From: Anaerophaga thermohalophila DSM 12881
Lineage (GTDB): Bacteria > Bacteroidota > Bacteroidia > Bacteroidales > Marinilabiliaceae
Direction of reading: 5' to 3'
Assembly (NCBI RefSeq): GCF_000191885.1
Contig: NZ_AEWI01000005.1
Coordinates: 1 to 64,000 of the forward strand
DNA length: 64,000 bases
Within the stretch, counting starts at the first letter, position 1. Each line of letters begins with the position of its first letter. Of the stretch, positions 55,256-63,857 are shown piece by piece. The notes below the pieces were generated by a model, which was not told where the DNA came from, did not search any database, and worked only from the letters and a program-made list of their open reading frames with translations. The translations under genes and the position numbers were made by a program.

Positions 55256-55756
55256 TTAAATGGGGGCTAAACCACCGTTCGTGCCGGTTTTTTCATTTTC
55301 TTTGCTTAAAATCTCAAAATAATTTTTCACTATATCTCGTTTTGGTAAAAAAAATAAGTTTAAGTTTATACTTTTCTGTTGGTTATTGTTCAAAATCATT
55401 TTTATTTCTCTATCGGTTATAAAAATGTCTTTAATATCAATTACTCTCACGCATTCCGGCTTCTTTTGTTTTGGTAAAAGAAAATTGATTTCTTCTTCAT
55501 TCCATGAAATATAATATTTTTGATCTTGCAAGCTTTTTGCTAAAGCAAAAATACTGGCTGTGGTTATTGCCATAAATATAAGGCTATTCCAAACGGATAG
55601 GTCTAAAAATGCGTTTTTCCCGATGAATAAATTTGAGCCTAATCCCGCCAAGCCAACAATGAATATTAAAATGTCTATAGTAATGAAGAATTTTATACTT
55701 TTTTCATTTCGCCGATATAATGGCAAATAGGTCTCTTTTGTGATGTTTTTTTTCAT
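55256..55756 (-). CDS. Small membrane protein of unknown function (PH-like)
   Basis: 166 aa. Two membrane helices (about 24-45 and 58-80) are followed by a beta-rich cytoplasmic region: YYISWNEEEINFLLPKQKKPECVRVIDIKDIFITDREIKMILNN resembles a bacterial PH-like fold. No enzyme motif. It overlaps the preceding gene by 4 nt (ATGA), so the two are translationally coupled and look like diverged copies of each other. Confidence 0.6.
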   Translation of the reverse strand: MKKNITKETYLPLYRRNEKSIKFFITIDILIFIVGLAGLGSNLFIGKNAFLDLSVWNSLIFMAITTASIFALAKSLQDQKYYISWNEEEINFLLPKQKKPECVRVIDIKDIFITDREIKMILNNNQQKSINLNLFFLPKRDIVKNYFEILSKENEKTGTNGGLAPI

Positions 55757-56217
55757 AAGATGGGGATATCGTATTCTTGAGATTTAGAATTTATTGATTC
55801 TTTAATCATCTGAATTAAATTGTAATCATTTGTTGGTAAGTCAATTTCAATAGAACTATTGTTGATTAATAATATTTTGTATCTGGCTGCTTTGTATTCA
55901 ATTGATTTAATGTCCTTCCATTTGATTCTTGTTTCTTTTTTGAAGGGTTCTGGCTTGGAAACGATTTTTTCGTTATCTATTAATATATGGGCTTTCGCAC
56001 CAAACAGCTTCCTTATGGAGATGCCTGTTCCTTCTATTAAATGAGAGAGCCCCAGCAATAAAAAAACAACAAAATATATCCAATCAAGTAGATTGAAGGA
56101 CTTTTCGGTGTTCAAATTATAAAAAAGATAGGAAAATGAGAAGATCACTATCAAAATTCCGAAAATTGTCCTGACAGTAGATTTGGGGGGGTTCAATAAA
56201 TCAATGCTGAGGTTCAT
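55753..56217 (-). CDS. Small membrane protein of unknown function (PH-like)
   Basis: 154 aa. Two membrane helices (about 15-32 and 40-62) precede a PH-like region (about 75-140; ILIDNEKIVSKPEPFKKETR, IKWKDIKSIEYKAARYKILL). It has the same layout as the next gene on the strand, coupled by an ATGA overlap. It lies 82 nt after carB. No function is known; a membrane-associated regulatory or stability role is only a guess. Confidence 0.6.
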   Translation of the reverse strand: MNLSIDLLNPPKSTVRTIFGILIVIFSFSYLFYNLNTEKSFNLLDWIYFVVFLLLGLSHLIEGTGISIRKLFGAKAHILIDNEKIVSKPEPFKKETRIKWKDIKSIEYKAARYKILLINNSSIEIDLPTNDYNLIQMIKESINSKSQEYDIPIL

Positions 56218-56299
56218 AATTGTAAGTTTTTACCGTGTTAAAAATCCCTGCCGGCGGGAATAGACGGCTGTTTCACATCTAAAAACAAATCATCTTCCC

Positions 56300-59200
56300 C
56301 TACCTGTACTCATTCCAGCTCTTGATAGGGATATCACTAATATCCATCTTGCAGAAAGCATAGATAAAAGCACTTGCCAACCGGGCATTGGTGATGAGCG
56401 GTATGTTAAAATCGACGGCATTTCTTCGAATCCGATAGCCGTTCCGAAGTTCCCCTTTGCTCAGGTTTTTTGGGATGTTGACCACCAGGTCGATTTTCTT
56501 TTCCCTGATATAGTCCAGGGTATTAGGTTTCATGTCGGGTTCGTCGGGCCAGTGTAGCATGGTCGATTTGATGCCGTTTTCTTTGAAAAATTTGTGAGTG
56601 CCGGCTGTTGCAAAAATATTGTATCCTTTTTCAACCAGCATTTTTGCGCTTTGAAGCATTTCCACTTTACTTCTTAGCGGACCGGATGAAATAAGGATGT
56701 TCTTTTTCGGAATGTTATAACCTACAGCCAGCATGGATTGTAATACTGCATCGTAGTAATTATCTCCGATACAGCCGACTTCCCCGGTCGAGGCCATGTC
56801 CACACCAAGTACCGGGTCGGCATTGAGCAAGCGGGCAAATGAAAACTGCGGGGCTTTAATACCTACATAATCGAGTTCGAAGATGCTTTTTGCAGGCCTT
56901 TCGACAGGCATACCAAGCATTACTCTCGTGGCGATATCGATAAGGTTTATCTTCAGAACTTTCGAGACAAAAGGAAAACTGCGGGAGGCTCTTAAATTAC
57001 ATTCTATTACTTTTATGTCGTTGTCTTTTGCCAGCAACTGCATATTGAAGGGCCCCGAAATATTCAGAGCAGCAGCGATCTGTCGTGCAATCCGTTTTAC
57101 TCTTCTGATGGTTTCGATATAGAGTTTTTGCGGGGGGAATACAATGGTTGCATCTCCCGAGTGAACACCGGCGAATTCTATGTGTTCGGAAATGGCATAG
57201 GCAATCATCTCACCGTTTTTGGCTACGGCATCTATCTCAATCTCTTTAGCCTGTTCTATAAATTCCGATACAACTACGGGATATTGTTTGGACACGTTGG
57301 CAGCCAGTTCCAGAAAATGTTCCAGTTCTTCTTCGTTGGAAACAACATTCATGGCCGCTCCCGATAAGACATAGGATGGACGAACCAGAACGGGATAACC
57401 GACTTTCCGGATGAAAGCATAAATGTCTTCAATAGAAGTAAGCTCATTCCACCTTGGTTGGTCGATTTTCAAATCATCCAATAACGATGAGAATTTCTGA
57501 CGGTTTTCGGCACGGTCGATGTCTTCGGGCGAAGTTCCCAGGATAGGAACATTGGTTTTATGCAACCGCATGGCCAGATTATTGGGAATTTGTCCGCCTA
57601 CCGATACAATAACGCCCCTGGGATTTTCAAGATCGGTAATATCAAGAACCCGTTCCAGAGTTAATTCATCAAAAAAGAGCCGGTCGCATACGTCGTAATC
57701 GGTACTTACCGTTTCGGGGTTGTAGTTGATCATCACCGAACGGTATTTTTGTTGGTTGATGGTGTCAATGGCATTTACACTACACCAGTCAAATTCGACG
57801 CTGGAACCTATCCGGTATGCCCCTGAGCCCAAAACAACGACCGAACGGCCGTCCTTTTCAAATTCCACATCGTGGTATTCGCCATTATAGGTGAGGTATA
57901 GATAATTGATTTGGGCCGGAAATTCGCCGGCCATGGTGTCAATTTGTTTGACGACAGGCAGGATGTTACGTTTCTTTCGGTGCTCACGTACCTTCAGGAG
58001 GTTTTCTTCCATCTTGTCGTCATCAGGATTGAGGACGAGACGAGCAATCTGGAAATCGGAATAGCCCATCTGTTTAGCTTTAAGCAGCATTTCATCCGGG
58101 ATATTTTCGACAGAATCATATCTGGAAAGCTCGTTTTTAAGATCGGTAATGTTTTTTAGTTTGTTCAGGAACCATTTGTCGATTTTTGTGAGATCATGGA
58201 TTTCTTCAACGGTAGTCCCGTTCTGAAGCGACTCTGAAATGGCAAAAATGCGTTGGTCGGTAGGCTCTGCAAGTTCCGTTTCCAACACGATATCTTTAAG
58301 CGGATGATTGGCCACAAAACCGTGCATCCCTTGTCCCACCATTCGCAGTCCTTTTTGAATCGACTCTTCAAAGGTTCGCCCGATGGCCATGATTTCGCCC
58401 ACACTTTTCATACTCGACCCGATTTGTTTGGACACGCCCGTGAATTTGTTCAGGTCCCATCGGGGTATTTTGCAGACAATATAATCGAGTGCAGGTTCAA
58501 AAAATGCAGGGGTGGTTTTGGTTATAGAGTTTTTCAGTTCAAACAAACCATAGCCCAGTCCAAGCTTGGCAGCCACAAAAGCCAGCGGATAGCCGGTTGC
58601 CTTGGATGCAAGTGCACTGGACCGTGACAGGCGGGCATTTACCTCAATGACTCTGTAGTCCTCTGAGTAAGGGTCAAGAGCATATTGAACGTTGCATTCG
58701 CCAACTACTCCGATGTGCCTGATGATTTTTATGGCAAGTTCCCTTAATTTATGATATTCTGAGTTACTTAGTGTTTGAGAAGGAGCAACAACGATACTTT
58801 CACCCGTGTGAATTCCGAGCGGGTCGAAGTTCTCCATATTACATACGGTGATGCAATTGTTGTAGCTGTCACGCACTACTTCGTATTCCACTTCTTTCCA
58901 GCCTTTGAGAGATTCCTCGACCAATATTTGTTTGGAGTACGACAGCGCATTGTCGGCCCGTTTGATGAGTTCTTCCTTGTTGGCGCAGAAACCGCTACCC
59001 ATACCGCCAAGTGTATAAGCAGCTCTGATGATGATGGGATACCCCATTTTGTCGGCGGCTTTAACTGCATCCTGAACCGAAGTTACAGCAACACTTTTGG
59101 GCGTTTTAACGTTGATTTCGGCCAGTTTACCGGCAAAAATTTCCCGGTCTTCAGTATCGATGATAGCTTGTATTGGTGTGCCAAGAACTTCAAGGTTGTA

Positions 59201-59524
59201 TTTCTTCAGTATTCCCTGCTCGAAGAGCTGAATCCCGCAGTTCAGTGCTGTCTGACCGCCAAAAGCGAGGAGAATACCTTCGGGCTTTTCCTTTTTAATA
59301 ACTTGTTCAACAAAATAGGGTGTGACTGGTAGAAAGTATATCTTGTCGGCAATTTTTTCCGAGGTCTGAACCGTGGCTATGTTAGGATTGATAAGAACCG
59401 TCTCTATGCCTTCTTCTTTAAGTGCTTTCAGTGCCTGCGAACCGGAATAATCAAACTCACCTGCTTCTCCGATTTTCAGGGCTCCCGAACCCAGGATAAC
59501 CGCTTTCTTGATGTGCTTCTTCAT
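56300..59524 (-). CDS. carB: Carbamoyl-phosphate synthase large subunit
   Basis: 1074 aa, full length. Two homologous ATP-grasp halves begin VILGSGALKIGEAGEFDYSG and VVLGSGAYRIGSSVEFDWCS. The C-terminal MGS-like allosteric domain (about 940-1074) begins ILISSGPLRSK. It makes carbamoyl phosphate for both arginine and pyrimidines. carA is not in the window. It diverges from argR with candidate ArgR sites between, so arginine control is likely. Confidence 0.96.
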   Translation of the reverse strand: MKKHIKKAVILGSGALKIGEAGEFDYSGSQALKALKEEGIETVLINPNIATVQTSEKIADKIYFLPVTPYFVEQVIKKEKPEGILLAFGGQTALNCGIQLFEQGILKKYNLEVLGTPIQAIIDTEDREIFAGKLAEINVKTPKSVAVTSVQDAVKAADKMGYPIIIRAAYTLGGMGSGFCANKEELIKRADNALSYSKQILVEESLKGWKEVEYEVVRDSYNNCITVCNMENFDPLGIHTGESIVVAPSQTLSNSEYHKLRELAIKIIRHIGVVGECNVQYALDPYSEDYRVIEVNARLSRSSALASKATGYPLAFVAAKLGLGYGLFELKNSITKTTPAFFEPALDYIVCKIPRWDLNKFTGVSKQIGSSMKSVGEIMAIGRTFEESIQKGLRMVGQGMHGFVANHPLKDIVLETELAEPTDQRIFAISESLQNGTTVEEIHDLTKIDKWFLNKLKNITDLKNELSRYDSVENIPDEMLLKAKQMGYSDFQIARLVLNPDDDKMEENLLKVREHRKKRNILPVVKQIDTMAGEFPAQINYLYLTYNGEYHDVEFEKDGRSVVVLGSGAYRIGSSVEFDWCSVNAIDTINQQKYRSVMINYNPETVSTDYDVCDRLFFDELTLERVLDITDLENPRGVIVSVGGQIPNNLAMRLHKTNVPILGTSPEDIDRAENRQKFSSLLDDLKIDQPRWNELTSIEDIYAFIRKVGYPVLVRPSYVLSGAAMNVVSNEEELEHFLELAANVSKQYPVVVSEFIEQAKEIEIDAVAKNGEMIAYAISEHIEFAGVHSGDATIVFPPQKLYIETIRRVKRIARQIAAALNISGPFNMQLLAKDNDIKVIECNLRASRSFPFVSKVLKINLIDIATRVMLGMPVERPAKSIFELDYVGIKAPQFSFARLLNADPVLGVDMASTGEVGCIGDNYYDAVLQSMLAVGYNIPKKNILISSGPLRSKVEMLQSAKMLVEKGYNIFATAGTHKFFKENGIKSTMLHWPDEPDMKPNTLDYIREKKIDLVVNIPKNLSKGELRNGYRIRRNAVDFNIPLITNARLASAFIYAFCKMDISDIPIKSWNEYR

Positions 59525-59574
59525 TGATTGATTGTTTTTTAATGCAAATAATGGCTTGCTTGTTCTCCGGGTTG

Positions 59575-59600
59575 CAAAGGTACATTATTCTTTAATAATG
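59575..59600 (-). promoter_or_regulatory. carB promoter element with palindromic operator
   Basis: TACCTTTG on the minus strand (59582-59575) is followed immediately upstream by the palindrome CATTATTCTTTAATAATG (59583-59600, perfect 7-bp arms). Its position in the -33/-7 spacer fits repression. Half-site TTATTC resembles the ArgR site next to argR. Confidence 0.5.
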
Positions 59601-59755
59601 ACCATAATCTTTTTTGGTGTTTTTGTATATTTTTTGAATATATATTTTAAAAATGATTTTTAGAGAAAGTTTTTGTTTTTCTTGCTGGCAAAAGTCTTAC
59701 CACTATTTCAGGTGTTCTTTGAAAAGAATAAATAATGCAAAAAAAGTGGATAAAT

Positions 59756-59809
59756 TTTGGATGTTTATGAAATTTGAATAATTTTGCAATCAATATTGAA
59801 TAATTATTC
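59756..59809 (+). promoter_or_regulatory. argR promoter with two candidate ARG boxes
   Basis: TTTG (59756-59759), 19 nt, TAATTTTG (59779-59786). GAATAATTTTGC (59776-59787) and the perfect palindrome GAATAATTATTC (59798-59809) lie 22 bp apart over the -7 box and predicted start. They match the GAATWWWWATTC core of the ARG box and the spacing of paired boxes, so argR is probably autoregulated. Confidence 0.65.
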
Positions 59810-59901
59810 CTTGGCAGGAATTGGTTAATTTTATTATTAAATAGAACTGAACATTCCTTTTATGTATTAAGGCATGAGGGAATGTCTTTTCATTTGTCGA
59901 T

Positions 59902-60381
59902 ATGAAGGTAAAGACGCAAAGATTAAATGTCATCAGGCAGCTGATTTCGAACCACAGGGTGAGGAGCCAGGAAGAGCTGCTTAATTTGCTGGAAACTGAA
60001 GGTTTTTCGGCAACTCAGGCTACGCTTTCACGTGATCTTAAGGCATTGAAAGTGGCCAAGCGGCCCGATATAGAGGGCGGATATGCTTATGTTCTGCCGG
60101 AAGAGGATGATAAGAGTGGAGAAGACGAAAATGGAGATGTATTCCCCGTTAGCGGACTGGAATCTATTGAATTTTCCGGGAATATGGCTGTTTTGAAGAC
60201 ACGGCCCGGATTTGCCAACAGTATCGCTTCGGTCATCGATAGTCATGCTCCCTTTGAGGTGCTGGGAACAATTGCGGGAGATGACACCATACTTCTTATC
60301 AGTAAGGAAGGGGTATCGCGACCTGATGTTATCAATGCACTTTCTTTGTTTATGCCGGGACTGAAAAAGAAATTATTGTGA
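59902..60381 (+). CDS. argR: Arginine repressor
   Basis: 159 aa. The N-terminal winged helix has the family sequence TQATLSRDLKALKVAK (about 37-52). The C-terminal hexamerisation and arginine-binding domain has VLGTIAGDDTILLI, with the arginine-contacting GDD. It represses arginine synthesis when arginine is high. It heads the cluster argR-GNAT-argG-argC, and two boxes lie at its own promoter. The linker EEDDKSGEDENGD is unusually acidic. Confidence 0.95.
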   Translation: MKVKTQRLNVIRQLISNHRVRSQEELLNLLETEGFSATQATLSRDLKALKVAKRPDIEGGYAYVLPEEDDKSGEDENGDVFPVSGLESIEFSGNMAVLKTRPGFANSIASVIDSHAPFEVLGTIAGDDTILLISKEGVSRPDVINALSLFMPGLKKKLL

Positions 60382-60528
60382 GACAATCGTTCGTTAAGTT
60401 TTTGCAAAGGCCTTGAAATCTGTTTTGGGATGATGGTTTGTGATAAACAGCTGACTGTAAAAATTCTTTGTTTCAAGGTTATGTGATCATCTTAAATCTA
60501 TTGTAAATCTGACATCTTTAATATAGAA

Positions 60529-60670
60529 TGAGTGCGGTATAAAAAGCATTTTTTTTCAAAATCAAGGCGTTTTAAATTTTTGTACCGGAATTAACCCGTT
60601 GTTAATGAGGGTTCAAAAATTTAAAAAAACAATGAGTTTGGCAACAAAGATGCTTTTCAAACCGGGCTCA
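60529..60670 (+). repeat. Family A MITE-like element, copy 5
   Basis: 142 bp from TGAGTGCGGTATAAAAAGC to TTTTCAAACCGGGCTCA. It fills most of the gap between argR and the GNAT gene. No target duplication is recognisable. Confidence 0.85.
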
Positions 60671-60694
60671 TAAATATCTAACAATATATATTTA

Positions 60695-61396
60695 ATGGCA
60701 CAGGCACAGGTAAATAATATAAAAATACAGATTGCTTCGGAGGAGCATTTGCCTTATGTGGATACCATTCTGGAGACCATTGCGGAAGCCGCCAAAATCA
60801 GGGGAACAGGTATAGCCCGCAGGAGTCCGGATTATATCCGTAACAAAATTATTGAGGGGAAGGCCATTATTGCACTTGACGGTGATGAGTTTGCCGGATT
60901 CTGCTACATCGAATCATGGGGACACGAGAAGTTTGTAGCAAATTCCGGATTAATTGTCGTGGATAAATATCGTGGACAGGGTCTTGCAAAGAAAATCAAG
61001 CGGAAGGCTTTCGAACTCTCACGGAAAAGATACCCAAATGCTAAAATATTTGGGCTTACAACAGGACTTGCCGTGATGAAAATCAACTCGGAGCTCGGAT
61101 ATAAACCGGTTACTTTTTCGGAGTTGACCGACGATGACGAGTTCTGGAAAGGCTGCCAGAGTTGTGTAAATTATGATATCCTGATGCGTACCAACCGCAA
61201 ACATTGCCTTTGTACAGGAATGCTTTTTGATCCGGCAAAAGATGCAAAGCCGGAACCCATTCCTCCAAAGCGGCTGAGTGTGTACGGCAGATGGTTGAAA
61301 TTTAAGCAGTTTGTGTTCTTAAAGTCGAACAATAACAAGCAGTCCACAGGGAAAAGAAATTTGCTGAAGAGCCTGTTTTCTACTCTCTTTGCCTGA
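60695..61396 (+). CDS. GNAT acyltransferase of the arginine cluster (probable N-acylglutamate synthase)
   Basis: 233 aa. GNAT domain (about 5-150): the acyl-CoA loop is VVDKYRGQGLAKKIKRKAFE (about 89-108), and GLTTGLAVMKINSELGYKPV follows. A C-terminal part has spaced cysteines (CQSC, then CLC). No conventional argA or argJ is in the window; the position beside argG and argC suggests it makes N-acetyl- or N-succinylglutamate, the first arginine intermediate. A homologue in Bacteroides thetaiotaomicron has been proposed as N-succinylglutamate synthase; I recall that without being able to check it. Confidence 0.75.
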   Translation: MAQAQVNNIKIQIASEEHLPYVDTILETIAEAAKIRGTGIARRSPDYIRNKIIEGKAIIALDGDEFAGFCYIESWGHEKFVANSGLIVVDKYRGQGLAKKIKRKAFELSRKRYPNAKIFGLTTGLAVMKINSELGYKPVTFSELTDDDEFWKGCQSCVNYDILMRTNRKHCLCTGMLFDPAKDAKPEPIPPKRLSVYGRWLKFKQFVFLKSNNNKQSTGKRNLLKSLFSTLFA

Positions 61397-61474
61397 TTCA
61401 TCAGGCCTTTGGTGAGGCGGCAATTACCGGTAGATTTTGAAAGAATGTTTAGTTGATATAACAAAATAGAAATA

Positions 61475-62689
61475 ATGAACAACAAAGTAGTGCTTGCCTT
61501 TAGTGGCGGACTGGATACGTCGTTTTGCGTTAAATACCTCAAAGAGGAGAAGGGACTGGAAGTTTATTCAGCAATTGCCAATACGGGTGGCTTTTCGGAT
61601 GTCGAACTCGGGGAGATAGAGAAAGGTGCACGGAGCCTGGGCGTGACCGATCATGTTACCCTCGATATTACCGGACTTTATTACAGGAACTGCATCCGTT
61701 ATATGGTTTACGGGAATGTGCTCAAGAATAATACCTATCCGCTTTCGGTTTCTTCGGAGCGTATTTTTCAGGCTATGGCTATTGTAGATTATGCACGAAA
61801 AATTGGTGCCCGGTATATCGCACACGGAAGTACAGGGGCCGGAAATGATCAGATTCGGTTTGATCTTACTTTTCAGATAATGGCCCCGGAAATTGAAATA
61901 CTGACCCCGATTCGTGATCTTACTTTGTCGCGCAATGAAGAGATTGAATACCTGAAAAAGAGAGGTGTCAATAAAGATTGGACCAAAATGGCCTATTCCA
62001 TCAATAAAGGGATATGGGGTACCAGCGTGGGAGGGAAGGAGACGCTTACTTCCGATCAGGCTCTTCCTGACGATGCCTACCCGAGCCGGCTGAAGAAGGA
62101 AGGAAGTGAAGAAATGATACTTTCCTTTGAAAAGGGAGAGCTGAAGTCGGTTAACGGTGAGTCGTCTGACAATCCTGTCGATGCCATTCGTAAAGTTGAG
62201 TCGTTAGGGGCCTCTTATGCAATTGGACGCGATATACACGTGGGTGATACTATCATCGGGATAAAAGGACGCGTCGGGTTTGAAGCAGCAGCACCGCTGA
62301 TGATCATTAAAGCGCATCATTTGCTTGAGAAACATACACTTACCAAATGGCAGTTGTATTGGAAAGAGCAGCTGGGTAACTGGTACGGCATGTTGCTTCA
62401 CGAGGCTCAATACCTTGAACCGGTGATGCGTGACATTGAAGCATTCCTGGAACATTCGCAAGCCAATGTTTCGGGCGACGTTATTCTGAAACTTCATCCT
62501 TACCGCTTTGAACTGATTGGAATTCGTTCGCCACACGATCTGATGAGGAGTGGGTTTGGCGATTACGGTGAAGTGAACAAAGAGTGGGATGGTAATGATG
62601 TAAAAGGATTTACAAAGCTGATGAGCAATTATCTGAAAATATTTAATAAAGTCAACGGATTTGATGTGGAGACTGGTGTTAATGCTTGA
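61475..62689 (+). CDS. argG: Argininosuccinate synthase
   Basis: 404 aa. It joins citrulline and aspartate using ATP. The P-loop is AFSGGLDTSFC (about 8-18). YIAHGSTGAGNDQIRFD and LSRNEEIEYLKKRG are conserved; the C-terminal helix IFNKVNGFDVETGV is present. Its TGA stop codon is the first three bases of a family A repeat. It lies between the GNAT gene and argC. Confidence 0.95.
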   Translation: MNNKVVLAFSGGLDTSFCVKYLKEEKGLEVYSAIANTGGFSDVELGEIEKGARSLGVTDHVTLDITGLYYRNCIRYMVYGNVLKNNTYPLSVSSERIFQAMAIVDYARKIGARYIAHGSTGAGNDQIRFDLTFQIMAPEIEILTPIRDLTLSRNEEIEYLKKRGVNKDWTKMAYSINKGIWGTSVGGKETLTSDQALPDDAYPSRLKKEGSEEMILSFEKGELKSVNGESSDNPVDAIRKVESLGASYAIGRDIHVGDTIIGIKGRVGFEAAAPLMIIKAHHLLEKHTLTKWQLYWKEQLGNWYGMLLHEAQYLEPVMRDIEAFLEHSQANVSGDVILKLHPYRFELIGIRSPHDLMRSGFGDYGEVNKEWDGNDVKGFTKLMSNYLKIFNKVNGFDVETGVNA

Positions 62690-62820
62690 GTAAAGCATAT
62701 TTTTGTCAAAATCGAGGCGTTTTAGATTTTTGTACCGGAGTTAACTTATTGTTAATGAGGATGCAAAAATTTAAAACAACAATGAGTTTGGCAACAAAGA
62801 TACTTTTTAGCCCGGTCTCA
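62687..62820 (+). repeat. Family A MITE-like element, copy 6 (9-bp deletion)
   Basis: 134 bp. The left end reads TGAGTAAAGCATATTTTTG, lacking 9 bases of the usual TGAGTGCGGTATAAAAAGCAT. The right end ACTTTTTAGCCCGGTCTCA is intact. The first three bases are the argG stop. Confidence 0.82.
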
Positions 62821-62856
62821 ATGCTTAAATCTGACATATTGTGAAAGTTTGTTTGA

Positions 62857-62876
62857 GTTTATAGAGGAGTACTAAA
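62857..62876. repeat. Family D terminal remnant
   Basis: TTTATAGAGGAGTACTAA resembles the right end CTTTATAGACGAGCACTAA of the copy at 45761. The rest of the element is absent. Confidence 0.35.
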
Positions 62877-62891
62877 TATCTGATTAGAAAA

Positions 62892-63857
62892 ATGATAAAA
62901 GTAGGCATTGTAGGTGGAGCGGGATATACAGCCGGAGAACTTGTCCGTATTTTACTTGGGCATCCTTCGGCAGAGATTGTATGGATTCATAGCAGTAGTA
63001 ATGCGGGAAATAAATTGTTCGATGTTCATACCGACCTGTTTGGAGAGACCAATCTGGAATTTTGTGAAGGGATGGATTTCGAAGCGGTAGATGTCATTTT
63101 TCTCTGCATGGGGCATGGTCGATCAGCAACATTTATGAAAGAGCATAACCTGCCGGATCAGTTGAAGGTGATTGACTTGAGCAATGATTTCAGGCTGGAC
63201 AGACAAAACAATGAGTTTGTCTACGGTCTGCCCGAGGTGAACCGGCCAAAGATAAAAGATTGCCGGTATCTGGCTAATCCCGGTTGTTTTGCCACCTCCA
63301 TTCAGTTGGCATTGCTTCCCCTTGCGGCCGGTCATCTGCTTGATGAGATACATGTACATGCCATTACCGGTTCTACAGGTGCAGGACAGGCACCCTCGGG
63401 AACAACCCATTTTAGCTGGCGAAATGGCAATGTTTCGGTATACAAAGCTTTTGGTCATCAGCATCTTAATGAAATGACCGAAACCATGAAAGAACTGATG
63501 CCGGGCTTTAATGAAGCCTTCAATTTTATTCCCGTCAGGGGTAATTTTTCCCGGGGAATTCTGGCTTCGGTTTATTTGAATTGCCCGATAAGTGAGACTG
63601 AAGCAAATGATTTGTTCGGGAAATTTTACAGTACTCATCCTTTTGTTACAATATCGGCAAAACCTGTCGATGTAAAGCAGGTGGTCAACACCAATAAATG
63701 TTTGTTACATGTGAAAAAGTATGGCAGTAAGCTCCATGTGGTAAGTGTTATCGATAATCTTACCAAAGGTGCATCGGGGCAGGCTGTTCAAAATATGAAT
63801 CTGATGTTTGGTCTGGACGAACAGGAGGGGCTACGACTGAAGCCAGTGGCTTTTTGA
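62892..63857 (+). CDS. argC: N-acetyl-gamma-glutamyl-phosphate reductase (or N-succinyl equivalent)
   Basis: 321 aa. It reduces the acylated glutamyl phosphate to the semialdehyde with NADPH. The nucleotide-binding start is VGIVGGAGYTAGELVRIL. The catalytic cysteine is in LANPGCFATSIQLALLPL (Cys about 133). The conserved histidine is in VPVRGNFSRGI-type context. Whether it acts on acetyl or succinyl intermediates depends on the GNAT enzyme upstream. The 143 bases after it hold no further feature. Confidence 0.94.
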   Translation: MIKVGIVGGAGYTAGELVRILLGHPSAEIVWIHSSSNAGNKLFDVHTDLFGETNLEFCEGMDFEAVDVIFLCMGHGRSATFMKEHNLPDQLKVIDLSNDFRLDRQNNEFVYGLPEVNRPKIKDCRYLANPGCFATSIQLALLPLAAGHLLDEIHVHAITGSTGAGQAPSGTTHFSWRNGNVSVYKAFGHQHLNEMTETMKELMPGFNEAFNFIPVRGNFSRGILASVYLNCPISETEANDLFGKFYSTHPFVTISAKPVDVKQVVNTNKCLLHVKKYGSKLHVVSVIDNLTKGASGQAVQNMNLMFGLDEQEGLRLKPVAF

